Source: Streptococcus sp. NPS 308 (lineage in GTDB: Bacteria > Bacillota > Bacilli > Lactobacillales > Streptococcaceae). From it: a stretch of DNA of 64,000 bases. The stretch's first letter is position 1. Each line of letters starts with the position of its first letter. Where the stretch lies: NCBI RefSeq assembly GCF_002355895.1, contig NZ_AP017652.1, positions 1,645,001 through 1,709,000 on the forward strand, written 5' to 3'. Positions 50,872-61,763 of the stretch are shown here, in pieces. The position numbers and the translations under genes were made by a program. The notes beneath the pieces are model-generated. The model was not told the DNA's origin. It saw only the letters and a program-made list of their open reading frames with translations, and did no database searches.

Positions 50872-53373
50872 TTATTTCACCACAATATTCACAAGCTTAT
50901 TAGGTACACTAATTACTTTCACAATTTCTTTGCCATCAATTTCTGCTTTGACTTTTTCGTCAGCAAGAGCGACTGCTTGCAATTCTTCGCGTGATAGGTC
51001 TTTAGCGACCATGAGTTTGGCACGAACTTTACCTTTGATTTGGACAACGATTTCGATTTCGTCTTCAACCAATTTACTTTCGTCCCATGTTGGCCAAGCC
51101 ACGTAAGAGATGGACTCACCTGTTGCTGCAACTGTTTGCCAGAGTTCTTCTGCCAAGTGAGGCGCAACTGGGGCAAGCAATTGGATAAAGCCTTTGGCAT
51201 AATCCACATAGAGTTTGTCTTCCTTATTAGCGGCATTGACAAAGACCATGAGTTGGGCAATGTCTGTGTTGAACTTCATCGACTCGATTTGCTCAGTAAC
51301 AGCTTTAACGGTTTCATTATAAACCTTGTCAAGAGCACCATTGTTTTCCGCAACGATTTCTTTGCTTGTAATCAAACGGTAAACACGGTCGAGGAATTTA
51401 CGGCTTCCTTCCAAGCCTTCTTCTGACCAAGCGATCGAAGCGTCAAGTGGTCCCATGAACATTTCATAGACACGAAGGGTATCGGCACCGTATTGTTCCA
51501 CTACATCATCTGGGTTAACGACGTTCTTGAGAGATTTAGACATCTTGGCCGGTGCTTGTTCCAACTCTTCTCCTGTTTCCACGTGGAAGAAGGAACCGTC
51601 ACGTTTTTCAACCTTGTCGGTCGCTACAAGAGCCCCACGGTGGTCACGGTAGCTAGTACCCAAGATCATTCCTTGGTTAAAGAGTTTTTGGAATGGTTCT
51701 TTAGTTGGAACGACACCGATATCATAGAGGAATTTATGCCAGAAACGAGCGTAAAGCAGGTGAAGAACGGCGTGCTCTGCACCACCCACGTAGATATCAA
51801 CTGGCAACCATTGTTTGAGGAGGTCTTCATCAGCCAATTTTTCTGTGTTGTGTGGGTCGATATAGCGGAGGTAGTACCAGCTTGAACCAGCCCATTGTGG
51901 CATGGTATTGGTTTCGCGGCGACCTTTGACTCCATCTTCACGAGTCACTTCAAGCCAGTCAGTCAAGTTAGCCAATGGGCTTTCACCAGTACCTGAAGGG
52001 CGGATGTCCTTGGTTACTGGCAAGACAAGTGGCAATTCATTTTCAGGAACAGCCGTTGAAGTCCCATCTTCCCAATGAATAATCGGAATTGGTTCACCCC
52101 AGTAACGTTGACGGCTAAAGAGCCAGTCGCGGAGACGGTAAGTCACTTTCTCTTGACCACATTCTTTTTCTTCCAACCAAGCGACAATCTTGGCAATAGC
52201 ATCTTCCTTATTCAATCCATCTAGGAAGTCTGAATTAACGTGAAGACCATCCTCTGTGTAGGCAGCTTCTTCAACGTTTCCACCTTCCAGCACTTCTACG
52301 ATTGGAAGACCAAACTGTTTGGCAAATTCCCAGTCACGTTGGTCGTGGGCTGGCACAGCCATGACAGCACCTGTTCCATAGCTAGCAAGAACATAGTCCG
52401 CAATCCAGATTGGAATTTCTTTGCCATTGACAGGGTTGACGGCATAAGCACCAGTCCAAACCCCTGTTTTTTCCTTGGCTAGGTCGGTACGAGCCAAGTC
52501 AGACTTGAGACTAGCTTGGTGTTTGTAGTCTGCAACTGCGTCAGCTTGCTCTGGACTTGTGATAGCGTCAACCAAGTCATGCTCAGGAGCCAAGACAGTG
52601 AAAGTCGCACCGAAAAGAGTGTCCGGACGAGTCGTAAAGACTGTGAATTCCTTGTCTGTTCCCTTAACTTTAAAGGTTACATTGGCACCAGTTGATTTAC
52701 CAATCCAGTTGCGTTGCATATCCTTGATAGATTCTGGCCAATCCAACTCATCCAAGTCATTAAGCAATCGCTCTGCATAGGCCGTGATTTTAAGCATCCA
52801 TTGACGCATCGGTTTGCGGACAACTGGATAGCCTCCACGCTCAGAGGTCCCGTCAGGAAGGACTTCTTCATTAGCGATGGCTGTTCCCAACTCTTCAACC
52901 CAGTTTACAGGGACTTCAGCTTCATAGGCCAAGCCTTTTTCGTAAAGCTTGGTGAAAATCCACTGCGTCCACTTGTAGTAGTTTGGATCTGTGGTGTTGA
53001 CTTCACGATCCCAGTCGTAAGAGAATCCAAGCGCATTGATTTGGCGTTTGAAGTTGGCAATATTTTCCGCCGTAAATTCTGCTGGGTCATTCCCTGTATC
53101 CATAGCGTATTGCTCTGCAGGCAATCCAAAGGCATCCCAACCCATTGGGTGAAGAACATTGTAGCCTTGCGCACGTTTGTAACGGCTGAGAATATCCGTT
53201 GCTGTATAACCTTCTGGGTGTCCTACGTGCAATCCGGCTCCTGAAGGATAAGGGAACATGTCGAGAGCATAAAACTTCGGTTTTGAAGCATCTGTTCCTG
53301 TCTTAAATGTATGATGTTGGGCCCAATAGCCCTGCCACTTGGGCTCAATTTCTTTATGATTGTAAAAACTCAT
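50872..53373 (-). CDS. leuS: Leucyl-tRNA synthetase
   Basis: An 833-residue class I synthetase with HVGH at residues 49-52, an editing (CP1) domain in the centre, KMSKS near 609, and the C-terminal [20 protein letters not shown] and [15 protein letters not shown]. It charges tRNA-Leu. No T-box leader is visible in the short upstream region, which carries an extended -10 (TGGTATAAT) at 53402-53410. Confidence 0.97.
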   Translation of the reverse strand: MSFYNHKEIEPKWQGYWAQHHTFKTGTDASKPKFYALDMFPYPSGAGLHVGHPEGYTATDILSRYKRAQGYNVLHPMGWDAFGLPAEQYAMDTGNDPAEFTAENIANFKRQINALGFSYDWDREVNTTDPNYYKWTQWIFTKLYEKGLAYEAEVPVNWVEELGTAIANEEVLPDGTSERGGYPVVRKPMRQWMLKITAYAERLLNDLDELDWPESIKDMQRNWIGKSTGANVTFKVKGTDKEFTVFTTRPDTLFGATFTVLAPEHDLVDAITSPEQADAVADYKHQASLKSDLARTDLAKEKTGVWTGAYAVNPVNGKEIPIWIADYVLASYGTGAVMAVPAHDQRDWEFAKQFGLPIVEVLEGGNVEEAAYTEDGLHVNSDFLDGLNKEDAIAKIVAWLEEKECGQEKVTYRLRDWLFSRQRYWGEPIPIIHWEDGTSTAVPENELPLVLPVTKDIRPSGTGESPLANLTDWLEVTREDGVKGRRETNTMPQWAGSSWYYLRYIDPHNTEKLADEDLLKQWLPVDIYVGGAEHAVLHLLYARFWHKFLYDIGVVPTKEPFQKLFNQGMILGTSYRDHRGALVATDKVEKRDGSFFHVETGEELEQAPAKMSKSLKNVVNPDDVVEQYGADTLRVYEMFMGPLDASIAWSEEGLEGSRKFLDRVYRLITSKEIVAENNGALDKVYNETVKAVTEQIESMKFNTDIAQLMVFVNAANKEDKLYVDYAKGFIQLLAPVAPHLAEELWQTVAATGESISYVAWPTWDESKLVEDEIEIVVQIKGKVRAKLMVAKDLSREELQAVALADEKVKAEIDGKEIVKVISVPNKLVNIVVK

Positions 53374-53687
53374 GCTATTTCTCCAATTTTATGATGTTAC
53401 TATTATACCATTTTTGGGGGAATTTGAAAGTCGAGAAAGAATCTTTTCCCCTCCATTATCAAGAAAGCTTGGACATCACCCCCACTTCATTTTTCTATCA
53501 AAAAGAGAATAACACCGGATTAGATATAGAACAAATGTGAATTACCATCGATTGTTCCCATAATTTCCTTAACACATAATTCCCATTTTAGATTTCTTTA
53601 AGGTTTTTATTATATGATGTAGAACTCTGTAATTAAAAACATTAGATGAACAAACAGAGAATAATGTTCGTAAAAAGGAGAAAAATT
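53374..53687. other. 314-bp divergent intergenic region, leuS / iron ABC
   Basis: It holds the leuS extended -10 near 53402 and a CiaR-type promoter candidate at 53586-53618. Nothing else convincing is seen; a short hydrophobic-looking frame at 53307-53540 overlaps leuS and is ignored. Confidence 0.5.
53586..53618 (+). promoter_or_regulatory. Candidate CiaR-type promoter of the iron ABC operon
   Basis: TTTTAG-ATTTC-TTTAAG (53586-53602), then 10 bp and -10 TATGAT (53613-53618). This is the layout seen at the four csRNA genes, with one base off consensus in the first half-site. Confidence 0.5.
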
Positions 53688-54728
53688 ATGAAAAAAATAC
53701 TATCGCTTCTCTCTTTCAGCTGGATATTTCTAATTTTGTCAGGATGTTCTTCAACAACCGAAGCTGAAACTAGCATTGAAAATGATACAGATAAGACTTT
53801 AGTTATCTATTCGCCTAACCCTGAAGATCTTATTGAAGAAACAATCCCAGCCTTCGAAGAAAAATATGGCATCAAGGTTGATTTAGTCCAAGCTAGTACT
53901 GGTGAATTATTCAAGAAAGCAGAGGCTGAGAAAGAAGCTCCTGTAGCCGATGTCATTTTCGGAGGTTCCTACGCACTCTTCTCTTCTAACGAAAAACTCT
54001 TTGAGCCCTATACCTCCCTAGAAAACGACCAAATTATCCCAGAATATCAGAATAAAACAGGATTCTACACTCCATACACTCTTGATGTCAGTGTTCTGAT
54101 TGTCAATTCAGCTTTAACCAAAGATATTAAAATTGAAGGCTATGATGATTTACTTAATCCTAAATTAAAAGGAAAGATTGCTACTGCTGATCCAAGTAAT
54201 TCTTCTAGTGCCTTTGCTCAATTAACAAACATGCTTGTGGATCAAGGTGGCTATGAAAATGAGCAAGCTTGGACATATGTGAAAAATCTATTTAGCTTAG
54301 TAGATGGGAAAATTGCTTCTAGTTCTTCAAATGTCTACAAATCAGTCGCTGACGGAGAAATGGCTGTCGGACTCACCTATGAAGATCCTGCATTGAAACT
54401 CTTAAACGATGGCGTTGATATAAAAGTCATTTATCCAAAAGAAGGAACCGTCTTTTTGCCTGGTAACGCAGCTATTATCAAAAACGCCAAACACATGGAA
54501 AACGCTAAAAAATTTATCGATTTCCTTCTTTCTCAAGACATTCAGGATAAACTAGGAACTGAAACAACCATCAGACCCATTCGAAAAAATGCTAAAACCA
54601 ATAAAAATATGAAATCAATGACAGAAATCAATATCGCCACTGAAGATTCAGATTATGTCCTCCAAAATAAATCAGCTATTCTTAAAAAGTACAATGATAT
54701 TTTCACTAATATTCAATCGAAACAGTAA
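53688..54728 (+). CDS. Iron(III)-type ABC transporter substrate-binding lipoprotein
   Basis: A 346-residue periplasmic-binding-protein-fold lipoprotein: signal peptide with lipobox LILSGC (Cys ~21), then a type 2 binding domain with KTLVIYSPNPEDLIEETIPAFEEKYGIKVDLVQ, GELFKKAEAEKEAPVADVIFGGS and GYDDLLNPKLKGKIATADP. This matches the FbpA/AfuA family that binds ferric iron or its chelates. The start at 53688 follows AAGGAG; an earlier frame has no signal-peptide layout. It is the first gene of an operon with ATPase and permease. Confidence 0.9.
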   Translation: MKKILSLLSFSWIFLILSGCSSTTEAETSIENDTDKTLVIYSPNPEDLIEETIPAFEEKYGIKVDLVQASTGELFKKAEAEKEAPVADVIFGGSYALFSSNEKLFEPYTSLENDQIIPEYQNKTGFYTPYTLDVSVLIVNSALTKDIKIEGYDDLLNPKLKGKIATADPSNSSSAFAQLTNMLVDQGGYENEQAWTYVKNLFSLVDGKIASSSSNVYKSVADGEMAVGLTYEDPALKLLNDGVDIKVIYPKEGTVFLPGNAAIIKNAKHMENAKKFIDFLLSQDIQDKLGTETTIRPIRKNAKTNKNMKSMTEINIATEDSDYVLQNKSAILKKYNDIFTNIQSKQ

Positions 54729-54740
54729 AAGAGGTTCACT

Positions 54741-55832
54741 ATGAGTGAGATCAAAATTATTAACGCAAAAAAAATCTACCATGACATTCCTGTCATTGAG
54801 AATTTAAATGTTACGATTCCAAAAGGAAGTCTTTTCACCATTCTTGGACCTTCAGGTTGTGGAAAAACGACCCTTCTTCGAATGATTGCAGGCTTCAACA
54901 GTATTGAAGGCGGAGAATTTTACTTCGATGATACTAAAATCAATAATATAGAACCCAGCAAACGAAATATCGGAATGGTTTTCCAAAACTACGCTATTTT
55001 TCCACATTTGACTGTCCGTGATAATGTTGCTTTTGGTCTTAGACAAAAAAAGGTTCCAAAAGAGGAATTAGTTCAACAAACCAATAAATATCTGGAACTA
55101 ATGCAAATTGATCAATACGCAGATCGAAAGCCCGATAAACTCAGTGGTGGACAACAACAACGTGTCGCCTTGGCACGTGCCTTAGCTGTTAATCCAAGTG
55201 TTCTCCTCATGGATGAGCCACTTAGTAACCTGGATGCGAAACTTCGCTTAGATATGCGCCAAGTTATTCGAGAAATTCAACACGAGGTGGGAATTACAAC
55301 TGTATATGTGACCCACGACCAAGAAGAAGCGATGGCTATTTCAGACCAGATTGCTGTTATGAAAGATGGGATCATCCAACAAGTCGGACGCCCAAAAGAG
55401 CTCTACCATAAACCAGCTAATGAGTTTGTGGCAACCTTTATCGGACGCACAAATCTCATCCCAGCCAAACTAAAAAAACGGACCGACGGTGCTTATATCG
55501 TCTTTTCAGATGGTTATGCCCTCCCTATGCCAGCTCTTGATCAAGCTCAGGAACAAGCTATTCTTGTAAGTATCCGTCCCGAAGAGTTTATCAAAGATGA
55601 ATCTGGTGATATTGAAGGAATCATTTCAGATAGTGTTTATCTTGGACTCACCACTGAATATTTCGTAGAGACTGTATTTTCTTCAAAAATACAGGTGAGT
55701 GAAGAATCAACTTTTGAAGAAGATCTTCAAAAAGGGGATCGAATTCGTCTACGAATCAATACTCAAAAGTTAAATGTCTTTTCTGCAGATGGTTCGCGTA
55801 ATCTTATTACAGGAGTTGGCTATGAAAGGTAA
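54741..55832 (+). CDS. Iron(III)-type ABC transporter ATPase (FbpC-like)
   Basis: A 363-residue ATPase with Walker [11 protein letters not shown]-loop [13 protein letters not shown], signature LSGGQQQR, Walker [13 protein letters not shown] and switch His [11 protein letters not shown]-terminal TOBE-type domain follows (SIRPEEF onward), as in FbpC/PotA ATPases. It drives the permease gene next to it and starts 12 bp after the lipoprotein gene. Confidence 0.9.
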   Translation: MSEIKIINAKKIYHDIPVIENLNVTIPKGSLFTILGPSGCGKTTLLRMIAGFNSIEGGEFYFDDTKINNIEPSKRNIGMVFQNYAIFPHLTVRDNVAFGLRQKKVPKEELVQQTNKYLELMQIDQYADRKPDKLSGGQQQRVALARALAVNPSVLLMDEPLSNLDAKLRLDMRQVIREIQHEVGITTVYVTHDQEEAMAISDQIAVMKDGIIQQVGRPKELYHKPANEFVATFIGRTNLIPAKLKKRTDGAYIVFSDGYALPMPALDQAQEQAILVSIRPEEFIKDESGDIEGIISDSVYLGLTTEYFVETVFSSKIQVSEESTFEEDLQKGDRIRLRINTQKLNVFSADGSRNLITGVGYER

Positions 55833-57480
55833 AAAACTAAATATTTGGACAGCCTCCTCGTTCCTCATCTTTCTTACCTATCTTATTTTTCTTGTTTATC
55901 CTATCGTTATTGTGCTCAAGCAAGCACTCATACATGAAGGTAAATTCTCACTAGCTAATTTTGAGGATTTCTTTAGTAAATCCTATTACTCTGAGACACT
56001 AGTAAACAGTTTTAACGTCTCCATTACTTCTACTGTAACTTCCCTGGTTTTAGGGACCTTATTGGCCTACCTCTTTTCTATATATGACTTCAAAGGAAAG
56101 AAATTATTACAGATATTGATTATCATTGCTTCTATGTCAGCTCCTTTCGTAGGGGCATACTCCTGGATTCTCTTGTTGGGACGAAATGGTGTCATCACTA
56201 AATTCTTGACAAATGTCCTTCATCTTCCAGCTATTGATATTTATGGCTTCAAAGGAATTGTACTTGTGTTTACACTTCAGCTATTTCCATTAGTTTTTCT
56301 ATACGTAGCTGGAGCAATGAAAAGAATTGACCATTCCCTTCTTGAAGCCGCTGAAAGTATGGGGGTAATCGGATTCAAACGTATGATAACAGTTGTTTTG
56401 CCCCTTTTAGTTCCAACTTTACTTGCTGCTGCCCTACTTGTATTTATGAGAGCATTCTCCGACTTCGGAACTCCTATGTTAATTGGTGAAGGATATCGGA
56501 CTTTCCCTGTTTTAATTTATAATCAATTCATTAGTGAGGTTGGCGGAAATTCTGCATTTGCATCGGCTTTAGCAATCATGGCGATCATCATTGCTTTAAC
56601 AATCTTCCTCATCCAAAAATATATTTCAAATCGCTATAGTTTCAGCATGAATTCACTCCATCCAATTGAGCCGAAAAAAACTACAAAAGGAAAAATGGCT
56701 GCCATTTATGCAACGGTTTACGGAATTATCTTATTTTCTGTTCTACCTCAATTATTTTTGATTTATACTTCTTTCCTAAAAACATCAGGTATGGTATTTG
56801 TCAAAGGCTATTCTCTAAACAGTTACAAGATTGCCTTCAATCGTATGGGATCTACTATTTTTAATACGATTCGGATTCCTTTGATTGCTTTGATTCTAGT
56901 TGTTTTATTTGCAACAGTTATCTCCTACCTAGCTGTTAGAAAACGAAATTTGTTTACAAACTTAATTGATAGCCTTAGTATGGTACCTTATATTGTGCCA
57001 GGAACTGTTCTAGGTATTGCCTTCATTTCTTCATTCAATACTGGTCTTTTTGGAAGCGGATTTCTGATGATTACTGGAACAGCTTTTATATTGATTATCT
57101 CCTTATCTGTCCGAAGACTCCCTTATACGATTCGCTCATCTGTTGCTAGCTTGCAACAAATAACACCTAGTATTGAAGAAGCCGCTGAAAGTTTAGGAAG
57201 TAGCCGTCTCAATACTTTCAGTAAAATCACTGTTCCAATGATGTTACCCGGTATTATTTCTGGATCTATTCTATCATGGGTAACAATGATTTCAGAACTA
57301 TCTACTTCTATCCTCCTCTACAATGTCAAAACAAAAACTATGACCGTAGCAATCTATACAGAGGTACTCAGAGGAAATTATGGTGTGGCAGCAGCTTTAT
57401 CCACGATTTTATCTATCCTAACAGTCGCTTCCTTACTGTTATTCATGAAAATCTCTAAAAATAATAACATTACACTCTAA
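55822..57480 (+). CDS. Iron(III)-type ABC transporter fused permease (FbpB-like)
   Basis: A 552-residue permease with two tandem binding-protein-dependent-transport domains and about 12 membrane helices. Each half has an EAA-loop-like segment (LLEAAESMGVIGFKRMITVVLPLLVP, and IEEAAESLGSSRLNTFSKITVPMMLPG), the signature of FbpB-type fused permeases. Start MKGKKLN at 55822 behind GGAG overlaps the ATPase stop by 11 bp. It forms the membrane channel of the importer. Confidence 0.9.
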   Translation: MKGKKLNIWTASSFLIFLTYLIFLVYPIVIVLKQALIHEGKFSLANFEDFFSKSYYSETLVNSFNVSITSTVTSLVLGTLLAYLFSIYDFKGKKLLQILIIIASMSAPFVGAYSWILLLGRNGVITKFLTNVLHLPAIDIYGFKGIVLVFTLQLFPLVFLYVAGAMKRIDHSLLEAAESMGVIGFKRMITVVLPLLVPTLLAAALLVFMRAFSDFGTPMLIGEGYRTFPVLIYNQFISEVGGNSAFASALAIMAIIIALTIFLIQKYISNRYSFSMNSLHPIEPKKTTKGKMAAIYATVYGIILFSVLPQLFLIYTSFLKTSGMVFVKGYSLNSYKIAFNRMGSTIFNTIRIPLIALILVVLFATVISYLAVRKRNLFTNLIDSLSMVPYIVPGTVLGIAFISSFNTGLFGSGFLMITGTAFILIISLSVRRLPYTIRSSVASLQQITPSIEEAAESLGSSRLNTFSKITVPMMLPGIISGSILSWVTMISELSTSILLYNVKTKTMTVAIYTEVLRGNYGVAAALSTILSILTVASLLLFMKISKNNNITL

Positions 57481-57492
57481 TTTTTCCCTATC

Positions 57493-57527
57493 AAAAACAG
57501 CCGAAAGGATGATCCTAGGCTGTTTTT
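57493..57527 (+). terminator. Terminator of the iron ABC operon
   Basis: AAAAACAGCC/GGCTGTTTTT, 10-bp stem with an extra inner pairing, followed by TC; just after the permease stop. Confidence 0.8.
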
Positions 57528-57581
57528 TCTAATCTCTTATCACAATACATGACCCGAAGTTCTGGTGAACATATATACTGA

Positions 57582-58274
57582 TTAAATAGAATTTTCTTCC
57601 ATCTTCTCACGTCCCAGTTCCCGGTAGCTACGGTCACCAACAACCTCAACGCTAAACTGGCCGTCCTCATATTCAAGAATCGTCACGCTACCATTATCCA
57701 AACCATGCGGATGCATACCATTGATCAGATAAACCATCGTACCAATGGTCATCCCGTGGCTGACAACCAGGGCATTTCCGCCACCGTGTTCTTCCATTTC
57801 TTTGGCAATCGACTCAAATCCTTCCTTGATTCGGCCACTAAGTTTTTCCCAACCCTCAGCCCAACCAGCAGTATCAACCTCTACCAAGCCTTCTGCTAGC
57901 TCGGCATAGGATAACTGATGAACATGATCCACCTTGAAAACACGCGGAATGACCCCCATAAAGAGATCCCCATCATAGGCCCCATCAAAACTACCAAAGC
58001 ACCACTCACGGATTCGCTTATCCATACGGTAAGGGATTTTCCCTTGTAAGCTCAGTTCTTCTAGGACGATTCCCATGGTCTGAATGGTACGCCCTGAATC
58101 ACTGGAATAAGCTCGGTCAAATTGCAAACCAGACTCTCTCAAGCCAATTCCCAGTTCATGGATTCCCAACTCACCTTCTGCAGTCAGAGGTGTATCACTC
58201 CATCCTTGAGCACGTCCAATCGTGTTAAACATGGTTTTCCCATGACGTACCAAGTATAATCTTACTTTAGACAT
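57582..58274 (-). CDS. Histidine phosphatase / phosphoglycerate mutase-like protein
   Basis: A 230-residue protein of the histidine phosphatase superfamily, with the phospho-His motif LVRHGKTMFN (His10) and the second His in VVSHGMT. The C-terminus MHPHGLDNGSVTILEYEDGQFSVE is typical. Many family members called phosphoglycerate mutase are general phosphatases, so the exact substrate is open. The pneumococcal counterpart sits in the same place beside the iron ABC genes. Confidence 0.87.
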   Translation of the reverse strand: MSKVRLYLVRHGKTMFNTIGRAQGWSDTPLTAEGELGIHELGIGLRESGLQFDRAYSSDSGRTIQTMGIVLEELSLQGKIPYRMDKRIREWCFGSFDGAYDGDLFMGVIPRVFKVDHVHQLSYAELAEGLVEVDTAGWAEGWEKLSGRIKEGFESIAKEMEEHGGGNALVVSHGMTIGTMVYLINGMHPHGLDNGSVTILEYEDGQFSVEVVGDRSYRELGREKMEENSI

Positions 58275-58361
58275 TTTCTATCCTCCATTTTCTTCTATTA
58301 TATCATGGATCAAAGAAATATTTGGCTTTCAAAAGCAAAGCTCCTTCTCCTAATTTTACCA

Positions 58362-58455
58362 CAAGAAAAGCTACCCTTACGGTAGCTTCCCTAGGAGATT
58401 ATTATGAAAAAGTTTAGGATTTCTATTAAATAAAGTTAGGAGGTCTTTATTTAAT
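58362..58455 (-). ncRNA. csRNA gene 4 (CiaR-dependent small RNA)
   Basis: Predicted ~94-nt RNA from -10 TATACT (58462-58467) to a terminator (AAGCTACC/GGTAGCTT, then TTTCTT). The body carries GACCTCCTAAC and TCATAATAATCTCCT, which can cover ribosome site and AUG of target mRNAs. It lies between the phosphoglycerate mutase-like gene and the PFL gene. Confidence 0.9.
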
Positions 58456-58477
58456 GATTATAGTATACACAGTCATC

Positions 58478-58494
58478 CTTAAACCCAACTTAAA
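58478..58494 (-). promoter_or_regulatory. CiaR binding site of csRNA gene 4
   Basis: Minus strand TTTAAG-TTGGG-TTTAAG, a perfect consensus, followed by exactly 10 bp and TATACT. Confidence 0.9.
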
Positions 58495-58510
58495 TCTTCT
58501 CTCTTTTTTA

Positions 58511-59848
58511 TTAATTTTTAAAACTATGGATTGGAGCTGGAATTTGACCACCGCGAGAGATGAAATCAACAGACGAAGCCCCATTAACCTTCATAACTGG
58601 AGCTGTTCCAAGCAAGCCACCAAACTCAATCATATCGCCTTCTTTGCCCTTTGGAATAATACGGACAGCCGTTGTTTTCATGTTAATCACACCAATTGCC
58701 GCCTCATCCGCAATCATCGCCGCAATGGTTTCAGCAGGCGTATCTTCTGGAATGGCAATCATATCCAGTCCAACTGAACAGATAGCCGTCATGGCCTCTA
58801 GTTTCTCTAAATTTAGAGAGCCATCTTGCACCGCAGCAATCATCCCCTCATCTTCAGAAACGGGGATAAAAGCACCTGACAAGCCACCGACTTGGTTACA
58901 AGCCATCACTCCGCCCTTCTTAACTTGGTCATTCAAAAGAGCGAGGGCAGCCGTCGTCCCATGCGTACCAACTGTTTCTAGGCCCATTTCCTCAAGGACA
59001 CGAGCCACAGAATCACCAACCGCAGGAGTAGGTGCCAAGCTTAGGTCGACAATTCCAAAGTCAACACCAAGGCGTTCACTCGCCATTTGCCCAACTAATT
59101 GACCGATACGAGTAATCTTAAAAGCCGTTTTCTTGACCGTCTCGGCTACTACATCAAAGCTCTGTCCACGAACCTTTTCCAAGGCACGCTTGACCACACC
59201 AGGACCCGAAACCCCGACATTGATGATAACATCTGCTTCGCCAACACCGTGGAAAGCCCCTGCCATAAAAGGATTGTCCTCAACAGCATTAGCAAATACG
59301 ACCAACTTGGCCGCACCCATATCTGATAGGTTCGCTGTCTCCTTGATGATACGTCCCATATCTGCAACCGCAGTCATGTTGATACCTGACTTGGTTGAGC
59401 CAATATTAACAGACGAACAAACCTTGTCTGTCTCAGCTAGAGCGCGTGGGATAGAATTGATGAGAATTTCATCTCCTTTTTGGTAGCCTTTTTGTACCAA
59501 GGCAGAGAATCCACCAATAAAGTCAACACCAATCTCCTTGGCAGCCTTATCAAGAGCCTTTGCCAAAACAACATAGTCCGTCGCATCAGTCGCTGCACCA
59601 ATTAAAGAAATCGGAGTCACCGATACCCGTTTATTAACAATAGGAATCCCAAGTTCTGCAGCAATTTCGTCTCCTACAGCCACTAAATTTGCAGCTTTAG
59701 TGGTGATTTTTTGGTAAATCTTTTCAGCAGCACGTTCAATATCTGGATCAATACAATCCAAAAGGGAAATCCCCATGGTGATGGTTCTGATATCGAAGTT
59801 CTGCTCCTCGATCATGGCAATGGTTTCTGTAACTTGTCTAATATCCAT
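58511..59848 (-). CDS. PFL/DUF711 family protein
   Basis: A 445-residue protein of the UPF0210/PFL (DUF711) family, with [26 protein letters not shown] and [29 protein letters not shown]. The biochemical role is not firmly known. The start at 59848 (MDIRQV) lies 5 nt after AGGAGG; a GTG two codons upstream overlaps that site. It follows the ACT-domain gene by 9 bp, the standard pairing of this family, and precedes csRNA 4. Confidence 0.9.
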   Translation of the reverse strand: MDIRQVTETIAMIEEQNFDIRTITMGISLLDCIDPDIERAAEKIYQKITTKAANLVAVGDEIAAELGIPIVNKRVSVTPISLIGAATDATDYVVLAKALDKAAKEIGVDFIGGFSALVQKGYQKGDEILINSIPRALAETDKVCSSVNIGSTKSGINMTAVADMGRIIKETANLSDMGAAKLVVFANAVEDNPFMAGAFHGVGEADVIINVGVSGPGVVKRALEKVRGQSFDVVAETVKKTAFKITRIGQLVGQMASERLGVDFGIVDLSLAPTPAVGDSVARVLEEMGLETVGTHGTTAALALLNDQVKKGGVMACNQVGGLSGAFIPVSEDEGMIAAVQDGSLNLEKLEAMTAICSVGLDMIAIPEDTPAETIAAMIADEAAIGVINMKTTAVRIIPKGKEGDMIEFGGLLGTAPVMKVNGASSVDFISRGGQIPAPIHSFKN

Positions 59849-59857
59849 AGCCACCTC

Positions 59858-60124
59858 CTAGATATTATACATAGCGTCAAAAATCGCCGCACTTTGAATA
59901 TTTATTTTGACATTCAAGGTCTGACCGAAAGTTTCAAATTCATTTCGAAGATAAGTGAAATCCTGTTTTTCGTCACTAGAAACGACCGCCATCATAGTAA
60001 AGTATTCATCCAACACCGTCTGAGAAATATCGTCAATATTCAAACCCAACTCTGCAATCTTAGTAGACACGCCTGCAACGATACCTGCCTTGTCCTTGCC
60101 AACCACTGTAATAATAGCCTTCAT
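59858..60124 (-). CDS. ACT-domain protein
   Basis: An 88-residue single ACT domain, starting MKAIITVVGKDKAGIVAGVSTKIAELGLNID. ACT domains bind small ligands, often amino acids, and regulate partner proteins. Being fused in operon with the PFL/DUF711 gene suggests it regulates that protein; the ligand is unknown. Confidence 0.92.
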   Translation of the reverse strand: MKAIITVVGKDKAGIVAGVSTKIAELGLNIDDISQTVLDEYFTMMAVVSSDEKQDFTYLRNEFETFGQTLNVKINIQSAAIFDAMYNI

Positions 60125-60218
60125 CTTTAGACTCCCATTCTACGATTATTAGAAAACCTGAACGTTTTTGATTTTCTTTTTCCCTAGTATAGCATATTTC
60201 CGTAAAAAATACTAAAAA

Positions 60219-60271
60219 ACGCCTGCTTACGAAGTTGTTCTTAAACAAAAAACAATTTCGTAAACAAGCGT
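60219..60271 (-). terminator. Terminator of the rplQ transcript
   Basis: A 21-bp stem with G-U pairs (60219-60239 with 60251-60271) followed by TTTTTTAG on the minus strand, after the L17 downstream element. Confidence 0.85.
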
Positions 60272-60283
60272 CTACCCTATCAA

Positions 60284-60364
60284 ATGATGATGAGTGTTCC
60301 CGCTAGGACCGAAGTCCCAGCGGTAGACCAGAGCTAGACTAAGAGCACAAGACTCCATCATCAT
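60284..60364 (-). ncRNA. L17 downstream element (L17DE) RNA
   Basis: A structured RNA in the rplQ 3' region. An outer stem pairs ATGATGATGGAGT (60352-60364) with ACTCATCATCAT (60284-60295). Inside, CCGCTGGGAC-TTCG-GTCCTAGCGG makes a 10-bp hairpin with a UUCG tetraloop (within 60299-60324). A conserved RNA of this kind, L17DE, is known downstream of L17 genes in Lactobacillales; its function is unknown. Confidence 0.8.
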
Positions 60365-60387
60365 AACACTCAACAAAATTGATGATT

Positions 60388-60774
60388 TTATACTAATTCA
60401 ATGATCGCCATTGGCGCAGCATCACCACGACGTGGTTCAGTTTTAAGGATACGAGTGTATCCACCGTTACGTTCAGCATAACGAGGTGCGATTTCTGAGA
60501 ACAATTTTTGAAGTGCTGTAGTAGAAGTGTACTTATCAGTTGCTTCATCATAGTTTTCAGATGCGATTTCATTACGTACGAAAGCAGCTGCTTGACGACG
60601 TGCATGCAAATCACCACGTTTACCTAGAGTAATCATTTTTTCAACAGTTTTACGGATTTCTTTAGCACGAGCTTCAGTTGTAACGATTGATTCGTTGATC
60701 AAAAGGTCAGTTGTCAAATCGCGAAGCATTGCTTTACGTTGTGAGCTAGTGCGTCCTAGTTTACGGTAAGCCAT
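60388..60774 (-). CDS. rplQ: 50S ribosomal protein L17
   Basis: A 128-residue L17 with [22 protein letters not shown] and the C-terminal [25 protein letters not shown]. It is the last gene of the rpsM-rpsK-rpoA-rplQ operon, 11 bp after rpoA, and is followed by the L17 downstream element and a strong terminator. Confidence 0.98.
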   Translation of the reverse strand: MAYRKLGRTSSQRKAMLRDLTTDLLINESIVTTEARAKEIRKTVEKMITLGKRGDLHARRQAAAFVRNEIASENYDEATDKYTSTTALQKLFSEIAPRYAERNGGYTRILKTEPRRGDAAPMAIIELV

Positions 60775-60785
60775 GTATTCCTCCT

Positions 60786-61721
60786 TTATTTATCTTTTAA
60801 TCCAAGACCCAAGTCAATGAGTTTGAGTTTCACTTCTTCCAAACTCTTGCGTCCAAGATTTCGTACTTTCATCATCTCTGCTTCAGATTTTTCTGTCAAA
60901 TCATGCACAGTATTGATACCGGCACGTTTCAAACAATTGTATGAACGCACAGACAAGTCCAGTTCCTCAATCGTCCGATCCAAAATACGATCGTCAGATT
61001 CAGTATCAGCTTCTTTCATCACTTCAGTTGACTTAGCAATCTCAGTAAGATTTGTAAACAAATCAAGATGTTCTGTCAAGATACGTGCTGAAAGCCCTAA
61101 AGCATCTTCAGGAATAATTGTTCCATTAGTCAAGATTTCAAGGGTTAATTTGTCAAATCCATCATTGCTACCTACACGAGCAGGCTCTACTTGATAGTTG
61201 ACTTTTGTAACTGGTGTATAAATAGAATCTACAGCAAGTGTTCCAACTGGTGCATTATCTTTTTTGTTTTCATCAGCAGGTACATATCCACGACCACTGT
61301 TAACAGTCATTGTCGCTTTTAGAGAAGAACCTTCACCGATTGTAAAGAGATAATGATCTGGATTTACAATTTCAATATCACTGTCAGTCAAAATGTCTCC
61401 AGCTGTAATTTCAGCAGGACCTTCAACATCAAGTTCAATGATTTTTTCGTCTTCAACGTATGATTTCACTGCAATCCCTTTAATGTTCAGAATGATTTGC
61501 ATCACGTCTTCACGAACACCTGGAACTGTGTCGAACTCATGCAAGACACCTTCAATGTTGATAGATGTCACTGCTGCTCCTGGTAGAGAAGCTAGTAGTA
61601 CACGACGAAGAGAGTTACCAAGAGTTGTACCGTAGCCACGTTCAAGTGGTTCGATTACAAACTTGCCATAATCTTTATTTTCATCAATTTTTGTTATATT
61701 TGGTTTTTCAAACTCAATCAT
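60786..61721 (-). CDS. rpoA: RNA polymerase alpha subunit
   Basis: A 311-residue alpha subunit: N-terminal dimerisation domain with [25 protein letters not shown] core, and C-terminal domain with [19 protein letters not shown] and [15 protein letters not shown] that contacts UP elements and activators. It lies in the ribosomal-protein operon as usual. Confidence 0.98.
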   Translation of the reverse strand: MIEFEKPNITKIDENKDYGKFVIEPLERGYGTTLGNSLRRVLLASLPGAAVTSINIEGVLHEFDTVPGVREDVMQIILNIKGIAVKSYVEDEKIIELDVEGPAEITAGDILTDSDIEIVNPDHYLFTIGEGSSLKATMTVNSGRGYVPADENKKDNAPVGTLAVDSIYTPVTKVNYQVEPARVGSNDGFDKLTLEILTNGTIIPEDALGLSARILTEHLDLFTNLTEIAKSTEVMKEADTESDDRILDRTIEELDLSVRSYNCLKRAGINTVHDLTEKSEAEMMKVRNLGRKSLEEVKLKLIDLGLGLKDK

Positions 61722-61763
61722 TTAGTTACTCCCTCTTAAACGAAAAGCAGTGTAATGCGATGA

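Noticed and set aside
53374..53500. T-box riboswitch before leuS
   Set aside because: The leader from the -10 at 53402 to the start is far too short and has no T-box motif.
58405..58434. Mini-gene on the plus strand: GGAGATTATTATG with codons M-K-K-F-R-I-S-I-K and a stop
   Set aside because: It appears in similar form at each csRNA because csRNAs are complementary to ribosome site plus start codon; the promoter and terminator polarity are on the minus strand.
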